Positions 62,955-64,000 of a stretch of 64,000 bases of DNA are shown one piece after another. The stretch spans positions 61,524 through 125,523 of the forward strand of contig JANQQI010000053.1 in assembly GCA_028285085.1 (NCBI GenBank), read 5' to 3'. The position numbers were made by a program, and so were the translations under genes. This stretch comes from Saprospiraceae bacterium. Lineage in GTDB: Bacteria > Bacteroidota > Bacteroidia > Chitinophagales > Saprospiraceae. The notes under the pieces are model-generated. The model saw nothing but the letters and a program-made list of their open reading frames with translations, did no database searches and was not told the DNA's origin. How positions within the stretch are numbered: the stretch's first letter is position 1; each line of letters starts with the position of its first letter.

Positions 62955-63353
62955 TCAAAAAAGGTTAACCAAGCAAATAATGTTGAGGCCACCGAGGATC
63001 ATCTCAATCATAGCCGCTCTCACGATATCTTGACTGGGTCGGCCGTCTACGCCAAAACTAATCAAGCGACCTAAGATGACGCCGAAGAGTAGTACAATGG
63101 CCACCACAAAGGAGGTGAGCCTAAAATCAGGGAACAATGCCCCTAGTAAGATCATAATCCCCCCTAACAACATCACGGCCCCTATCCCTCTGACTTCATT
63201 GACCAAATCGGCATCATTTTCCGGCTCATTTTCGGATTTTGCCAAATAGGTTTGCAAGAAAATGGCTTTGGTGGGATTGATCAAGCGTGTGTAGCTAGCG
63301 TAAAACAACGCCAGCCCCGATAAGGTCAAAACAATAATATTCAAGACTTCCAT
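62955..63353 (-). CDS. DUF4345-type membrane protein
   Basis: 132 residues with four hydrophobic segments (about 4-22, 53-74, 78-97, 113-130), the opening VLTLSGLALFYASYTRLINP and a conserved EVRGIGAVMLLGGIMILLGA segment. This layout fits DUF4345-like proteins of unknown function. Upstream of the surface operon on the same strand, but separated by 225 bases, so probably not part of it. Confidence 0.7.
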   Translation of the reverse strand: MEVLNIIVLTLSGLALFYASYTRLINPTKAIFLQTYLAKSENEPENDADLVNEVRGIGAVMLLGGIMILLGALFPDFRLTSFVVAIVLLFGVILGRLISFGVDGRPSQDIVRAAMIEMILGGLNIICLVNLF

Positions 63354-63390
63354 GGTGTAACTCTTTTAAGCTAGATAGCTAGTGAATAGA

Positions 63391-63428
63391 GTGCTCTTCG
63401 CGCAAGATCACTCCATTGCGAAGAGCAC
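63391..63428 (-). terminator. Hairpin between two small genes
   Basis: Arms gtgctcttcg and cgaagagcac, extended by caa/ttg with a 2-nt bulge, form a stable stem in the spacer after the DUF2147-like gene. T tract is weak. Confidence 0.55.
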
Positions 63429-63470
63429 CTGACAGTGTGTGTCTGTGTGTAGTTTTTTTCTTAGAAGCTC

Positions 63471-63884
63471 TTAGTTTATTCGTTTGAATGCTGCCGTTTT
63501 CCCAATCAGTGAAAAGCCAATGAATCCTCTCATTTTAAGCGTTTGTCCATTATCCTCCAACCAAAGCTTTCCCTTGTAGGTTTTTCCGTTATCAATGGAG
63601 TAGACCGTTCCACCATCCCAGATGTTGTCATCCGCATCGTACACAAAGTCGTTTAGAAACTGTATACCAACGATGCTTCTATCGCGCTTTGCTTTGTCTG
63701 GGTTCTTGGTATCTTTTCGATTCCTATCTTTCCAAATCAAGCGGCCACAGTATTTATGGCCACACTTAATGATTTCAATTTTCCCCGTTTTATCTTCTGC
63801 CCAATACTCACCGAGTATCGCATCTGAAGGTGAAGCTTTAAAGAATGTGCTTAACCCAAGCATTATGAAAACACAAAAATTCAT
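63471..63884 (-). CDS. DUF2147-type secreted protein
   Basis: 137 residues. A hydrophobic start (FCVFIMLGLSTFFKASPSDA) may be a signal peptide. The rest is a small beta barrel with the DUF2147 marks ILGEYWAEDKTGKIEII, CGRLIWK, GIQFLNDFVYDADDNIW, DGGTVYSIDNGKTYKGKLWL and LKMRGFIGFSLIGKT. These proteins are exported, lipocalin-like and of unknown function. Monocistronic. Confidence 0.85.
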   Translation of the reverse strand: MNFCVFIMLGLSTFFKASPSDAILGEYWAEDKTGKIEIIKCGHKYCGRLIWKDRNRKDTKNPDKAKRDRSIVGIQFLNDFVYDADDNIWDGGTVYSIDNGKTYKGKLWLEDNGQTLKMRGFIGFSLIGKTAAFKRIN

Positions 63885-64000
63885 GTCTTTTAAGTTTTAG
63901 AGCTTTTTTGGGAATTATTAATTGGTCTACAAACGTCATTTTTTTGCTTACACTTCGGCTCTTTTTCGTTACGTAGCCTCCGGCTATGCTCCTCAAAAGG

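Noticed and set aside
63885..64000. Small stem in the final bases (around tagcc-tcc-ggcta)
   Set aside because: Very short stem and no second copy in the window; cannot be distinguished from chance.

Overview
The window looks like the chromosome of a Bacteroidota bacterium, most likely the Saprospiria (Lewinella/Haliscomenobacter-like). Supporting signs are type IX secretion (T9SS) C-terminal sorting domains, a short 289-residue primary sigma factor, a START-like protein typical of the phylum, many signal-peptide lipoproteins, choice-of-anchor-B/LVIVD surface proteins, and start codons mostly without a clear Shine-Dalgarno. Genus assignment is inference; no rRNA is present.

Layout. 1-3.7 kb: 3' end of an RND efflux pump, a two-pore-helix-type K+ channel and a Cys-rich lipoprotein. 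3.7-12 kb: an AT-rich accessory region with a long gene-poor stretch, a probably truncated TPR-like gene, then a tight co-directional run of two unknown membrane proteins and FOUR tandem DUF2806-type paralogues, ending in gene debris against the 3' end of a tRNA-Glu. This is the best candidate for an undescribed (possibly defence-related) system. 12.4-14.8 kb: gapA and pgk. 15-25.5 kb: surface proteins, a LytS/LytTR two-component pair, a nucleotide-sugar operon (DegT aminotransferase, UXS-like decarboxylase, RfbB) and a lipoprotein with a structured leader. 25.7-33.9 kb: C-terminal processing protease, Lrp/AsnC regulator, CARDB-like secreted protein, an unusual 491-aa GAPDH, rpoD, START-like protein. 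34-50 kb: GT39-like membrane glycosyltransferase, AddB-like nuclease without an adjacent helicase, a lipoprotein/outer-membrane cluster, a membrane protein with PD-(D/E)XK-like residues, a large T9SS LVIVD protein, an EI24/CysZ-like protein, fused trehalose-6-phosphate synthase/phosphatase, a conserved unknown, and ribosomal protein S16 with a very long acidic tail.

50.5-62.7 kb: a six-gene minus-strand operon of exported proteins with intergenic gaps of only 14-32 bp and a strong terminator. Four proteins share an N-terminal module and carry phage-fibre parts: tail-collar domains (three), YadA-head-like repeats plus an S74 intramolecular-chaperone autoprotease (one), and a seven-bladed LVIVD propeller fused to a fibre shaft (one). 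The last two carry dockerin-like repeats and a T9SS/cohesin-like architecture. I read it as a self-assembling cell-surface fibre or adhesin system; function is inference. 63-64 kb: DUF4345-like and DUF2147-like small proteins.

Two tracts of the heptamer TGGCATC (10 and 7 copies) lie 22 kb apart. All calls are made by reading the sequence; no database search was possible.
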